NCBI RefSeq assembly: GCF_903645295.1
Contig: NZ_CAHJXM010000001.1
Location: 868,001 to 932,000, forward strand
Direction: 5' to 3'
DNA length: 64,000 nt
From: Bacillus sp. Marseille-Q1617
GTDB taxonomy: Bacteria > Bacillota > Bacilli > Bacillales > Bacillaceae_B
Position numbers and translations under genes: made by a program
Part shown: one piece after another, positions 24,803-32,723 of the stretch
Numbering within the stretch: the first letter of the stretch is position 1
Layout of the letters: every line of letters starts with the position of its first letter
Notes under the pieces: generated by a model
Seen by the model: the letters and a program-made list of their open reading frames with translations, nothing else
Told to the model about the DNA's origin: nothing
Databases searched by the model: none

Positions 24803-24848
24803 AAGGCCCGTCCCGCACCGCTTTAACGCAGTGCGGGACGGGCCTTTA
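24803..24848. terminator. Bidirectional terminator after the receiver gene
   Basis: AAGGCCCGTCCCGCAC pairs with GTGCGGGACGGGCCTT, with TTTATTC after it. Confidence 0.93.
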
Positions 24849-24849
24849 T

Positions 24850-25338
24850 TCATTTCTGCCTCCTGGCAAGACCTCTTTCGAATGCAGCAAGGTGATTCAC
24901 TGATGCATTGCGCAGGTTCGTAAACACGAATCGGGCATCAGCCGGCAGATCATAGGTTAAAAATCTGTCATACATCGCGATATTTTCAATTTCCCCCTCT
25001 ACTCCCTGGGCAAAAGCTGCTTTACCAGAAGCCGGGGTTTGAACGAAAGATTGTGAACTATCCGGGGGCAAAGGAAGTCCGTACAAATTAAATAACTGAA
25101 CCAGTGCCGCAATATGCCTTAGTTCCGCTTCTTTGATTCTTTCAAATGTACGGATTGAACCGAATGTCCCAAGAATCGCATTGTATCTTGATTGAGCCAA
25201 ATATTCATCTTGTATGGCATAGATCAGCATTTCAGGCAATGTCAGAGAAGGAGCATTGAGGGCCCCTTTTGCTCCATAACTTTCTGCGCCCTGTCTTCCA
25301 AACCAGAATTGGTTGGGCAAATAAAACATATCCATCAT
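24850..25338 (-). CDS. Ferritin-like DUF2202 domain protein
   Basis: 162 residues forming a four-helix ferritin-like domain: EMLIYAIQDEYLAQSRYNAIL (Glu ligand candidates), then ERIKEAELRHIAAL with the E-x-x-H pair, and a second pair GEIENIAMYDRF and NHLAAFER. These positions suit di-metal binding. Function is unknown; peroxide or metal handling is possible. The ATG at 25338 has AGGAGG 7 nt upstream; the open frame to 25551 includes the divergent PadR promoter and is not coding. Confidence 0.82.
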   Translation of the reverse strand: MMDMFYLPNQFWFGRQGAESYGAKGALNAPSLTLPEMLIYAIQDEYLAQSRYNAILGTFGSIRTFERIKEAELRHIAALVQLFNLYGLPLPPDSSQSFVQTPASGKAAFAQGVEGEIENIAMYDRFLTYDLPADARFVFTNLRNASVNHLAAFERGLARRQK

Positions 25339-25451
25339 CAAACAGCCTCCTGGGTTATCTGTAACACCATATCGTATGTGTAACTGAATGGAAGCTGTGC
25401 ATGTATCGTCAGGAAAAAATGAATCGACTAGTGACGTGAAATTAATTAGTG

Positions 25452-25513
25452 TTGCACAAACAATAGTGTATGACATATAGTATACGTATAGTGTATGACA
25501 TACAGTGTCGTAT
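25452..25513 (+). promoter_or_regulatory. PadR operon promoter with repeated operator
   Basis: -35 TTGCAC (25452-25457), 18-nt spacer, -10 TATAGT (25476-25481). The sequence TAGTGTATGACATA occurs twice, 25 bp apart (about 25464 and 25489), around the palindrome-like TAGTATACGTATAG. PadR proteins bind such ATG/CAT-rich repeats; autorepression is inferred. Confidence 0.7.
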
Positions 25514-25529
25514 GAGACGAGGTGGATAA

Positions 25530-25877
25530 ATGAATAATTTACTGCAATCATTACTGACAGAATTAAGAAGAGGAAATCTTACATTAGCAGTACTAAGCCA
25601 ATTGCGTACCCCCCAGTACGGCTATTCGCTTGTTCATCGTCTGGAGAAGTCAGGAATCACGATTGAGCAAAGTACGCTATATCCGCTCCTTCGCAGGCTT
25701 GAAAAACAGGAGCTTGTGACGAGCAGTTGGGATACATCGGAGACAAGGCCGCGGAAATATTACGTACTCAGTGATTATGGGATCGAAGTGTTTCAGAAGT
25801 TGAAAGAAGAGTGGATCAAGAACTCGCAAGAACTGCATCAATTATTGGAAGGGGAAGAAAACGATGAATCTGATTGA
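25530..25877 (+). CDS. PadR family transcriptional regulator
   Basis: 115-residue winged-helix repressor: MNNLLQSLLTELRRGNLTLAVL, recognition region YGYSLVHRLEKSGITIEQSTLYPLLRRLE, and wing TRPRKYYVLSDYG. The short C-terminus is typical of PadR-s2 proteins. The gene overlaps the next by 14 nt, so it is co-expressed with a HAAS-domain membrane protein, a common pairing in Firmicutes. Confidence 0.92.
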   Translation: MNNLLQSLLTELRRGNLTLAVLSQLRTPQYGYSLVHRLEKSGITIEQSTLYPLLRRLEKQELVTSSWDTSETRPRKYYVLSDYGIEVFQKLKEEWIKNSQELHQLLEGEENDESD

Positions 25878-26862
25878 TGTGTATATCGGGGAAGTGACAC
25901 GCAGACTGCCTGAAAAGAATCGTGAGGATATCGCACTTGAACTGAGGTCGGCAATCGGGGATATGCTGCCGGAGGATTATACAGAAGAAGACGTGAAAGG
26001 TGTCCTGTCGGAAATGGGGAATCCTGCCGTCCTGGCAAGTAACTACAGTGAAAGACCAATGCATCTCATCGGGCCGCGTTACTATGATATGTATATTTCA
26101 TTGATTAAAATGATCCTGCCGATCGCTGCCGCCATTTCAGTCATCTCCCTTGTTGCTGAATATTTCTTCTCACCAACAGAAGGAAGGGCGGTCCTCGATA
26201 TCGTTCTTACCATCCTGGGAGAAGGAATATGGAGGGTCATCGAAGTGGGGATGCAAGTGTTTTTCTGGATCACATTGATCTTTGCAATCATCGAACGAAC
26301 GGATAAAGTAAAGGATTCCGCGCCGCTTACATTTGACCTGAAAAAATGGAAGCCGGATGATTTGAAAAAGATCATGTATATCCCTAAAAAAAGAGGCATC
26401 TCTAAATATGAGGTATTCGGTAGTCTCTTATGGACCGCAATCTGGGCAACGGTATATTTCAATGCCAACAAGCTTCTGGGCATTTATGAGAACAACGGGG
26501 ACGGATTGGTCTTTGTCACTCCTTCCATGAATCAGGAAGTATTACATTCATTTTGGCCGGCTGTAATCGCAGTCATTGGACTGGAAATCTCGCTCGCGCT
26601 TTTTAAATTCTTCAAGAAGCAATGGACGAAGAAAGTCGCCATATTCAATACCATTTATGAAATCATCGCAACGGCGGTATTCATTATCATCGTATCAAAC
26701 CAGAATGTCTTTCAACCGGAATTCGTTACCTACATGGCTGACTTATTCAATGTAAGTGCCGAACAATTCGTGAATCGCATCGTGTGGGGATCGAGCACCA
26801 TCTTCATTACCTTTGCTGTCTGGAACATGATTGACGGATTCAGCAAAAGCCGTGTACGTTAA
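25864..26862 (+). CDS. HAAS signalling domain membrane protein
   Basis: 332 residues. The first 75 (YIGEVTRRLPEKNREDIALEL...EDVKGVLSEMGNPAVLA) form the HAAS helical domain found in proteins co-encoded with PadR repressors. About seven membrane segments follow. HAAS domains are thought to link the membrane protein to PadR-type signalling; the signal is unknown. The ATG is 14 nt inside padR, with GGAAGGGGAAG upstream. Confidence 0.82.
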   Translation: MNLIDVYIGEVTRRLPEKNREDIALELRSAIGDMLPEDYTEEDVKGVLSEMGNPAVLASNYSERPMHLIGPRYYDMYISLIKMILPIAAAISVISLVAEYFFSPTEGRAVLDIVLTILGEGIWRVIEVGMQVFFWITLIFAIIERTDKVKDSAPLTFDLKKWKPDDLKKIMYIPKKRGISKYEVFGSLLWTAIWATVYFNANKLLGIYENNGDGLVFVTPSMNQEVLHSFWPAVIAVIGLEISLALFKFFKKQWTKKVAIFNTIYEIIATAVFIIIVSNQNVFQPEFVTYMADLFNVSAEQFVNRIVWGSSTIFITFAVWNMIDGFSKSRVR

Positions 26863-26941
26863 GCCTGCAAAATGCGGCATGAACTGTCGGATACTCCTAT
26901 AAAAACCCTGCTATTCTATGAATGTAAAGGAGGTCATTCAC

Positions 26942-27814
26942 TTGGATTCACTTCAGAAAATGAATGACGCTTTGACCTATGTTGAAGCGAATTTGGCGGA
27001 TGAAATTGACTTGAAGGAAGTCGCGAGGCGCGCGGTTTGTTCCGAATACCATTTTCAACGGATGTTTTCTTATTTGTCCGGCATCAGCCTGTCGGAATAC
27101 ATCCGGCGAAGAAGATTGACTCTTGCTGCTCAAGAGCTGAGAGATCAGAATATAAAAGTGATCGATGCAGCGGTTAAATTCGGATACCGTTCACCTGACT
27201 CATTTACGAGAGCATTCAGGGAAATTCATGGGTGTACCCCGACAGAAGCAAGGGAAAACGGCAGTTCCCTTAAAGCCTTTCCAAAAATGACCTTCCAATT
27301 AACCATAGATGGAGGGAATGAAATGAATTACCGTATCGTAGAAATGGAAGCCTTTTGTATTGCAGGTATAAAGAAAAGGGTTCCGATCATATTCCATGGG
27401 GTCAACCCCGAGATTGCTTCCATGTGGAAAAGCTTGAATGAAGAAATGATCAACGAGATGAAGAGCCTTTCCAATATCGAGCCTTCCGGATTGATCAGCG
27501 CTTCTGCCAACTTCTCGGAAGGCAGGATGGAGGAGAAAGGGGAACTCGATCATTACATCGGGGCAGCCACCACAAAAGAATGCCCCGCGCACTTTGAAAA
27601 GCTGGAGGTGCCCGCTTTGACTTGGGCAGTATTTGAAGCAGTCGGTCCATTCCCGGATACACTTCAAAACGTGTGGGGGCGGATTTATTCTGAATGGTTC
27701 CCGTCTTCGAATTATGAACAGGCGGAGGGCCCTGAGGTCCTTTGGAATGAACATAAGGATGTCAGTTCTCCTGATTTTAGAAGTGAGATCTGGATACCAG
27801 TCAGGAAAAAATGA
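26942..27814 (+). CDS. AraC family regulator with GyrI-like ligand domain
   Basis: 290 residues. The N-terminal double helix-turn-helix covers about 1-105 ([50 protein letters not shown]). The C-terminal part from about 128 ([21 protein letters not shown]) is a GyrI-like effector-binding domain, as in Rob. It is likely a one-component drug or stress sensor. The TTG at 26942 follows a perfect AAAGGAGGT by 7 nt. The ATG at 26918 precedes that site and is unlikely to be used. Confidence 0.88.
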   Translation: MDSLQKMNDALTYVEANLADEIDLKEVARRAVCSEYHFQRMFSYLSGISLSEYIRRRRLTLAAQELRDQNIKVIDAAVKFGYRSPDSFTRAFREIHGCTPTEARENGSSLKAFPKMTFQLTIDGGNEMNYRIVEMEAFCIAGIKKRVPIIFHGVNPEIASMWKSLNEEMINEMKSLSNIEPSGLISASANFSEGRMEEKGELDHYIGAATTKECPAHFEKLEVPALTWAVFEAVGPFPDTLQNVWGRIYSEWFPSSNYEQAEGPEVLWNEHKDVSSPDFRSEIWIPVRKK

Positions 27815-27819
27815 AGCAT

Positions 27820-27857
27820 GAAAAGAGAGCAGGGATTCTTCCCCTGCTCTCTTTTCT
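27820..27857. terminator. Bidirectional intrinsic terminator
   Basis: AAAAGAGAGCAGGG pairs with CCCTGCTCTCTTTT around ATTCTTC; converging genes. Confidence 0.95.
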
Positions 27858-28347
27858 ATGCATTTAATGGCTTTAATTTATAATGATCCAGTATTTCATT
27901 TACAGTTTGAAAGTCGTAAATCTGTTTATTCAGGCAAAATTGGATAATCAAATCAAATGTCTCACTCTCTGACAAGGAATATCCTGCTGTGCTTAACAAA
28001 TCTTCTGCGTCGTCCGTGTCGAGCTCAAGGGCGAAGGCAAGGGAAATCAGGGTGGATTTTTTAGGGTGATAGTCAGGGTTTGAGCGGATCTTTGAAAAAT
28101 GCCTGCGGTCAAGTCCCGCCTTCTTGTAGATCGCAGAATCGCTTACCCCTTTTTCTTCAATGAATTGAAATAGTACCTGATTTAAAGTTGGTTTGCGGTT
28201 GAGGTTGATAAAATCATCCAATTCATTTGGGAGCAGTTCCTCCTCATAAATGTTCCGGGGAGCTTCAAGGCAGAAATCCTTGGTGCTGTTAGTAAAATGA
28301 AAGGATATGTATTCCTCTATTTCGTCTAATAAATCTTTTGGAAGCAA
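27856..28347 (-). CDS. HTH protein of unknown function paired with vWA gene
   Basis: 163 residues. An Xre-like helix-turn-helix is visible at about 75-125 (LFQFIEEKGVSDSAIYKKAG, DRRHFSKIRSNPDYHPKKST). The C-terminal SESETFDLIIQFCLNKQIYDF continues the fold seen in small Xre-type regulators. No catalytic residues are seen. It diverges from the vWA gene with about 100 bp between them; such pairs recur in bacteria, so the two proteins may work together. RBS GGGGGTCTG is upstream. Confidence 0.75.
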   Translation of the reverse strand: MLPKDLLDEIEEYISFHFTNSTKDFCLEAPRNIYEEELLPNELDDFINLNRKPTLNQVLFQFIEEKGVSDSAIYKKAGLDRRHFSKIRSNPDYHPKKSTLISLAFALELDTDDAEDLLSTAGYSLSESETFDLIIQFCLNKQIYDFQTVNEILDHYKLKPLNA

Positions 28348-28445
28348 AGGACAGACCCCCTTCTAAAATGTCGCTTTCCAGGCGACCAAATAATGGATAA
28401 ATTCCAATATGATTATACCATGAACCAACAGGGAGGATGATGAAG

Positions 28446-29030
28446 ATGAATAAGAATTTGACTGAAATTATTTTCTTGCTGGACAGAAGCGGATCCATGG
28501 GAGGACTGGAAAGCGATACGATTGGCGGCTTCAACGGATTTATTGACAGGCAGTGTAAACAAAAAGGTGAAACACGCCTTACAGCCGTACTTTTCGATGA
28601 TCAAACAGAGGTCTTGTGGAACGGTATTGATGCCAGCCATGCTAGATTGACAGATGAAGAGTACTATGTGAGAGGATGCACGGCATTACTTGATGCAGTA
28701 GGAAAAACGATTTCGGAAGCAGGGAGAAGACTGTCCCAAACAAAAGAAGAGGAGAAGCCCGGCAAGGTGATTTTTGCCATCACCACAGACGGGATGGAAA
28801 ATGCCAGCCGGGAGTATACGTATGAAAAAGTGAGGACGATGATCGAACACCAGAAGAGCAATTACAGCTGGGAATTCATCTTCATGGGTGCTAACATAGA
28901 TGCAGCAGAAGAAGCGGAATCCCTTGGTATCCAGAAAGAAGATTCTTTCTCATTCGAAGCCTCGAATGAAGGTGTCGTAAAGATGTATGATATGGTTTGT
29001 GATGCGGTCTCCGAGAGACGGATAGACTAA
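28446..29030 (+). CDS. von Willebrand factor A domain protein
   Basis: 194 residues, almost entirely a vWA domain: MIDAS motif DRSGS (in FLLDRSGSMGG), the Thr of GCTALLDAVG and the Asp of ITTDGMENAS. The metal site is complete, so it should bind Mg2+ and a protein partner. There is no signal peptide, so it is cytoplasmic, resembling TerY-type proteins. The ATG at 28446 has the best spacing from GGGAGG; ATGs at 28437 and 28440 overlap it. The partner may be the divergent HTH protein. Confidence 0.85.
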   Translation: MNKNLTEIIFLLDRSGSMGGLESDTIGGFNGFIDRQCKQKGETRLTAVLFDDQTEVLWNGIDASHARLTDEEYYVRGCTALLDAVGKTISEAGRRLSQTKEEEKPGKVIFAITTDGMENASREYTYEKVRTMIEHQKSNYSWEFIFMGANIDAAEEAESLGIQKEDSFSFEASNEGVVKMYDMVCDAVSERRID

Positions 29031-29100
29031 GGGGACAACGGTTCATGAACCCAGATGAAATCAACAGCGGTATTTAACAGAGCAAAATTTTAAAAAACCC

Positions 29101-29131
29101 TTTACCTTCACGCAACGTCAAGGTGTACAGT
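29101..29131 (+). promoter_or_regulatory. MerR-type promoter of mta with 19-bp spacer and dyad
   Basis: -35 TTTACC (29101-29106), 19-nt spacer, -10 TACAGT (29126-29131). The spacer holds a dyad, arms ACCTTCACG and CGTCAAGGT around CAA (29104-29124). The over-long spacer is the mark of MerR-activated promoters. Confidence 0.85.
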
Positions 29132-29154
29132 TAAATTGTCAGGAGGTGAGATCT

Positions 29155-29919
29155 ATGGAATATACCGTGAAAAAGCTAGGGCAATTAGCAGCCGTAAGCC
29201 CCCGTACCCTCCGCTATTACGATGAAATCGGAATCCTGAAGCCGGCCAGGATCAACTCATCCGGATACCGGATCTATGGGGAGAAGGAAATTGATAAGCT
29301 GCAGCAAATTCTATTTTACAAAGAACTGGGTGTGAGTCTTGAACAAATAAAGGATATTCTGGACGATCCCACTTTTGACTTAGCAAGCGCATTGGCTGAA
29401 CACCGGGAACAATTACTGGAAAAAAGAAAACAGCTCGATCTTCTGATTGCCAATGTCGATAAAACCATTGCCGTGAAGGAAGGGAGAATGACGATGTCTG
29501 ATAAAGAAAAGTTTGAAGGATTCAAGAAAGACATGATTGATGAAAATGAACGGAAATTTGGAAAAGAAATAAGAGAGAAGTATGGCGACGATACGGTAAA
29601 TCAATCGAACGCGAAACTTCAAAATATGTCCCAGGAAGATTATGAGCGTGCGAACAGGCTCGCTGAAGATATCCACGAAACGTTAGCGGAGGCCTTCAAG
29701 ACCGGGGATCCATCAAGCGAGACCGCCCAGAAAGCGGCCGAACTGCACAAACAATGGATTTCTATGTACTGGCCGCAATACAGCAAGGAAGCACATGCGG
29801 GCCTCGGAGATATGTATGTAGCGGATGAGCGCTTCAGAGCCTACTATGATAAAGAGCAGGACGGTGTTGCGGAATTCCTCAGAGACGCGATTTATGTTTA
29901 TACAGGAATGAAAAAATAG
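29155..29919 (+). CDS. mta: MerR family multidrug-responsive activator Mta
   Basis: 254 residues. The N-terminal MerR winged helix (YTVKKLGQLAAVSPRTLRYY, GYRIYGEKEIDKLQQI), a coiled coil (about 78-108) and a C-terminal TipAS drug-binding domain (PQYSKEAHAGLGDMYVADER...FRAYYD) follow the order and length of B. subtilis Mta. Mta activates its own gene and multidrug exporters such as bmr and blt. The ATG at 29155 has AGGAGGTGAGATCT; the GTG at 29146 overlaps that site. The self-operator in a 19-bp spacer supports autoregulation. Confidence 0.9.
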   Translation: MEYTVKKLGQLAAVSPRTLRYYDEIGILKPARINSSGYRIYGEKEIDKLQQILFYKELGVSLEQIKDILDDPTFDLASALAEHREQLLEKRKQLDLLIANVDKTIAVKEGRMTMSDKEKFEGFKKDMIDENERKFGKEIREKYGDDTVNQSNAKLQNMSQEDYERANRLAEDIHETLAEAFKTGDPSSETAQKAAELHKQWISMYWPQYSKEAHAGLGDMYVADERFRAYYDKEQDGVAEFLRDAIYVYTGMKK

Positions 29920-30006
29920 AGGCATACGGGGACGATGCGGGGCCTCCTTGTATTGATCCTTACAAAAAAACGGGTGTATAAAATCGAGGCAGATATCCAA
30001 AGGCTG

Positions 30007-30058
30007 AGCAGACAGTAAAGGAATGCACACAAGCTCCTTACTGTCTGCTTTTTTTAAA
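30007..30058 (+). terminator. Intrinsic terminator after mta
   Basis: GCAGACAGTAA...GGA pairs with TCC...TTACTGTCTGC, followed by T7. Confidence 0.9.
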
Positions 30059-30088
30059 AAAACTGGGACCTACCCCTCCGATGTCCAT

Positions 30089-31072
30089 TCAGTGAATGGC
30101 AGGAAACTTGATCTTCACCGTGAACGACTCATCTTTATGGATAAAATCCAAATAACCCCCATATTTCTTTACAATGTCATTAATCATTTTAGTCCCGAGC
30201 CCCTCGTGGCCACCCGCTTTTGTAGTATGACCATAGCTATCGTAAAGTTTATCGAGGATGTGAGAGGGGATCTCTAACGAGTCATTCTCGCAATTCAACA
30301 CATACAATCCGCTTCTTTTATAGAATTGTAGAGTGATCTCTGGATGCTTGCCTTTCTTCTGCTGGAATTCCTCACAGGCGTCCAGGCTGTTTGACAAGAC
30401 ATTCCCGAGAAGGGTCACGATATCTTTGTCGGATAAAGGCAGGGTGGAAAAAGGCATATCAAGATCATAAATCATCTCGATCTCTGCATCCTTGCCCCGC
30501 CTGTACATGTCATGAAGGATGCCTGCCACGCTGCCTCTTTCGCCCCTTATGGACAGGTTCGTTTCTTCGTATCCATCCACCAAATCATCCAGATAGGCTT
30601 TCGCTTCCTTCACCTCAGAGTGTTCCAGCATGAAATGAATGGCTGAAATATGTTTGAGGAAATCATGCCGTTCGCTGCGGACCACTCTGAAGGTATCATT
30701 CAGCTGGTTTCGTTCTTCTTCGAACTGATTGACGGCCTGAGTCAGCAAGGAAATCTTCTTCGATCCTGCTATTCTCATAGATTCAAACCCTATAAAAATC
30801 GTAAAAAGGGCCCCATGTATCCAGGCGCGTTCCGTGCCAAGATATAAAGCTAAGATTACACCCTGCCATATAAATATGCTGTAGTGCCACCGCGCACTCA
30901 GCACCGATAAAGGTACCTGAATGTTTCGGTAGAGAAGAAGGGTGACGGACAAGGTGACAAGAATGCTAATCACATAGTGAAGCTCGACCTTGAACCCCCT
31001 TAATAAAAAATGTAAATGAATAAAGCTGAATATCGCGAAATAAGCCCAAAACCAAAGATTCTGCTGCTTCAA
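30089..31072 (-). CDS. natK: GHKL sensor histidine kinase NatK
   Basis: 327 residues. About six membrane segments (1-125) precede a coiled-coil dimerisation helix with the phosphorylation site SERHDFLKH (about residue 138) and a GHKL ATPase domain: N-box LLGNVLSNSLDACEE, and GGHEGLGTKMINDIVKKYGG. It phosphorylates the LytTR regulator encoded 14 nt upstream. The pair beside natAB matches B. subtilis natKR. The start is TTG at 31072 after AAGGTGGAAGGGAA; no in-frame ATG fits better. Confidence 0.85.
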   Translation of the reverse strand: MKQQNLWFWAYFAIFSFIHLHFLLRGFKVELHYVISILVTLSVTLLLYRNIQVPLSVLSARWHYSIFIWQGVILALYLGTERAWIHGALFTIFIGFESMRIAGSKKISLLTQAVNQFEEERNQLNDTFRVVRSERHDFLKHISAIHFMLEHSEVKEAKAYLDDLVDGYEETNLSIRGERGSVAGILHDMYRRGKDAEIEMIYDLDMPFSTLPLSDKDIVTLLGNVLSNSLDACEEFQQKKGKHPEITLQFYKRSGLYVLNCENDSLEIPSHILDKLYDSYGHTTKAGGHEGLGTKMINDIVKKYGGYLDFIHKDESFTVKIKFPAIH

Positions 31073-31086
31073 TTCCCTTCCACCTT

Positions 31087-31785
31087 TTAAAAGTAATGTT
31101 GTTGCAGGAAGTCGACTTTTTCTTTCGTGATCATTGCCTGTGCCTCGATGCCTTCAAACCTGATGACATAAGAGTTCTTGGCATAAAGGGAAAAGTTTTT
31201 TACATAGTGGATATTGATGATGAATGAGCGGTGGGAGCGGATGAAATCCCGTTCTCTCAGCTCGCCTTCGAGCTCATTGAGTGTTAAGTATGTCTTGATT
31301 TCCCCGTCTTTTGTATGTATGGTTGTCGACCTGCCCGACCGTTCGATAAAGACGATATCTTTCTTTTGGACGATATGGATGTCGTTTTTCTGTTTGAGAT
31401 ACAGCCTTCCCATCATTTCAGCTGATTTCGTTTTTTCTTTCAATCGTTCAATCGAACCGATCAGCCGGTCCTTTGTATAAGGCTTCATGATATAATCGTG
31501 AACATTTAGCTCGAACGCATGCACCGCGTATCCGCTGTTGGCGGTCACGAAGATGACGGAAATATTCAATGCATGGGAATGGATGATATCAGCCAGTTCA
31601 TATCCGGAAAGGTTAGGCATCTCGATATCCGCAATCAGCACGTCCACCGTTTCCTTTTTGATCTGATCATAGGCTTCTTCCGCAGATGTCGTCGAAAATA
31701 TGATGTCAACTCCGGGCAACCCTGTCACAATCCCATTCAATTTGTCTAAATCAATCAGCCGGTCATCAACCAATCCAATCTTCAT
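31087..31785 (-). CDS. natR: LytTR-family response regulator NatR
   Basis: 232 residues: receiver domain (acidic DD in GLVDDRL, phospho-Asp in VLIADIEMP, Lys in YIMKPYTKDRL) and a C-terminal LytTR DNA-binding domain (about 130-230: KKDIVFIERSGRSTTIHT, RSHRSFIINIHYVKN). It should activate natA-natB from the direct repeats at 31871-31902. The ATG at 31785 has GAAAGGCTG upstream; the frame extends to 31842 without an RBS. Confidence 0.9.
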   Translation of the reverse strand: MKIGLVDDRLIDLDKLNGIVTGLPGVDIIFSTTSAEEAYDQIKKETVDVLIADIEMPNLSGYELADIIHSHALNISVIFVTANSGYAVHAFELNVHDYIMKPYTKDRLIGSIERLKEKTKSAEMMGRLYLKQKNDIHIVQKKDIVFIERSGRSTTIHTKDGEIKTYLTLNELEGELRERDFIRSHRSFIINIHYVKNFSLYAKNSYVIRFEGIEAQAMITKEKVDFLQQHYF

Positions 31786-31870
31786 CTCATTCAGCCTTTC
31801 ATGTGGGAAAAGATAAAATATTCCAATTAATGATACATTCATCTTACCATGTTTTTTAAATGATTTGACC

Positions 31871-31940
31871 TTTTCACGACATCAAATGGAATTTTCACGA
31901 CAAAAGTGCAGATTCTTTAGAGGATTGTTTGTAAGATAAT
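31871..31940 (+). promoter_or_regulatory. natA promoter region with NatR direct repeats
   Basis: TTTTCACGACA occurs at 31871-31881 and again at 31892-31902, 21 bp apart, two helix turns on one face of the DNA. A -10 GATAAT follows at 31935-31940 without a consensus -35, as expected for an activator-dependent promoter. Confidence 0.8.
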
Positions 31941-31970
31941 GACAAGAACACAAAACACGAGGTGGATGGA

Positions 31971-32723
31971 ATGATTGAAATTCAAGAAGTGACAAAGCAG
32001 TTTAAAGACAAAAAAAATTACGTTACTGCATTAAAACACGTTTCGTTTTCAGTGAAGGAAGGGGAGGTTGTCGGTCTGCTCGGGGAAAATGGCGCAGGGA
32101 AAACCACACTGCTCAGGACGATTGCGACTCTACTGACACCGACTGAAGGAACAGTGACGGTTTCAGGATATGACACCGTCAAGAGTCCGAATGAGATCAA
32201 GAGGCAGATCGGTGTCCTGTTCGGTGGAGAAACCGGCCTATATGAACGGTTGACAGCCCGTGAGAACCTTGAATACTTCGCGGGCTTATATGGAATGGGC
32301 AAACACGAGACGAAGGTCCGGATCGATGAGCTTGCGCGAATGTTCGGGATGAGGGATTATCTTGACCGGAAAGTGGGCGGCTTCTCAAAAGGGATGAGGC
32401 AAAAAGTCGCCATCTCAAGAACTCTGATCCACGATCCGGATATCATCCTGTTCGATGAACCGACCACAGGACTTGATATCACCTCTTCCAACGTGTTCAG
32501 GCAGCTTGTTCATCAGCTGAAGAGGGAAGGGAAGACGATTATCTTCTCGAGTCATATCATGGAGGAAGTATCGATGCTTTGCAGCAAGGTGGCGATGATT
32601 CACAAAGGGGAGCTCATCTATGAAGGGGAAATCGAAGAGCTCTATAAAAATGAAAAAAGCCGTGATTTAAACTATATCTTTATGAGTAAGCTTGTCAGGG
32701 GGAATGAGCACTATGCTTCGTAG
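31971..32723 (+). CDS. natA: Na+ efflux ABC transporter ATPase NatA
   Basis: 250 residues: Walker A GLLGENGAGKTT (about 36-47), signature FSKGMRQK, Walker B IILFDEP, D-loop and SSHIMEE H-loop. NatAB of B. subtilis extrudes sodium ions in response to uncouplers and alcohols. The GTG at 31962 overlaps the GAGGTGG site, so the ATG at 31971 is preferred. The 3' end overlaps natB. Confidence 0.92.
   Translation: MIEIQEVTKQFKDKKNYVTALKHVSFSVKEGEVVGLLGENGAGKTTLLRTIATLLTPTEGTVTVSGYDTVKSPNEIKRQIGVLFGGETGLYERLTARENLEYFAGLYGMGKHETKVRIDELARMFGMRDYLDRKVGGFSKGMRQKVAISRTLIHDPDIILFDEPTTGLDITSSNVFRQLVHQLKREGKTIIFSSHIMEEVSMLCSKVAMIHKGELIYEGEIEELYKNEKSRDLNYIFMSKLVRGNEHYAS

Noticed and set aside
24700..24849. 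Frameshift hiding the DesR DNA-binding domain
   Set aside because: Only about 100 nt remain before the terminator, too little for the 60-residue domain, and no frame shows its motifs.
24850..25551. Longer DUF2202 protein starting at 25551
   Set aside because: It would run through the divergent PadR promoter; the RBS and family start are at 25338.
30089..31842. LytS-LytT or Agr-type quorum pair
   Set aside because: The kinase-regulator pair lies directly beside natAB with a LytTR-type repeat before natA, which fits NatK-NatR.
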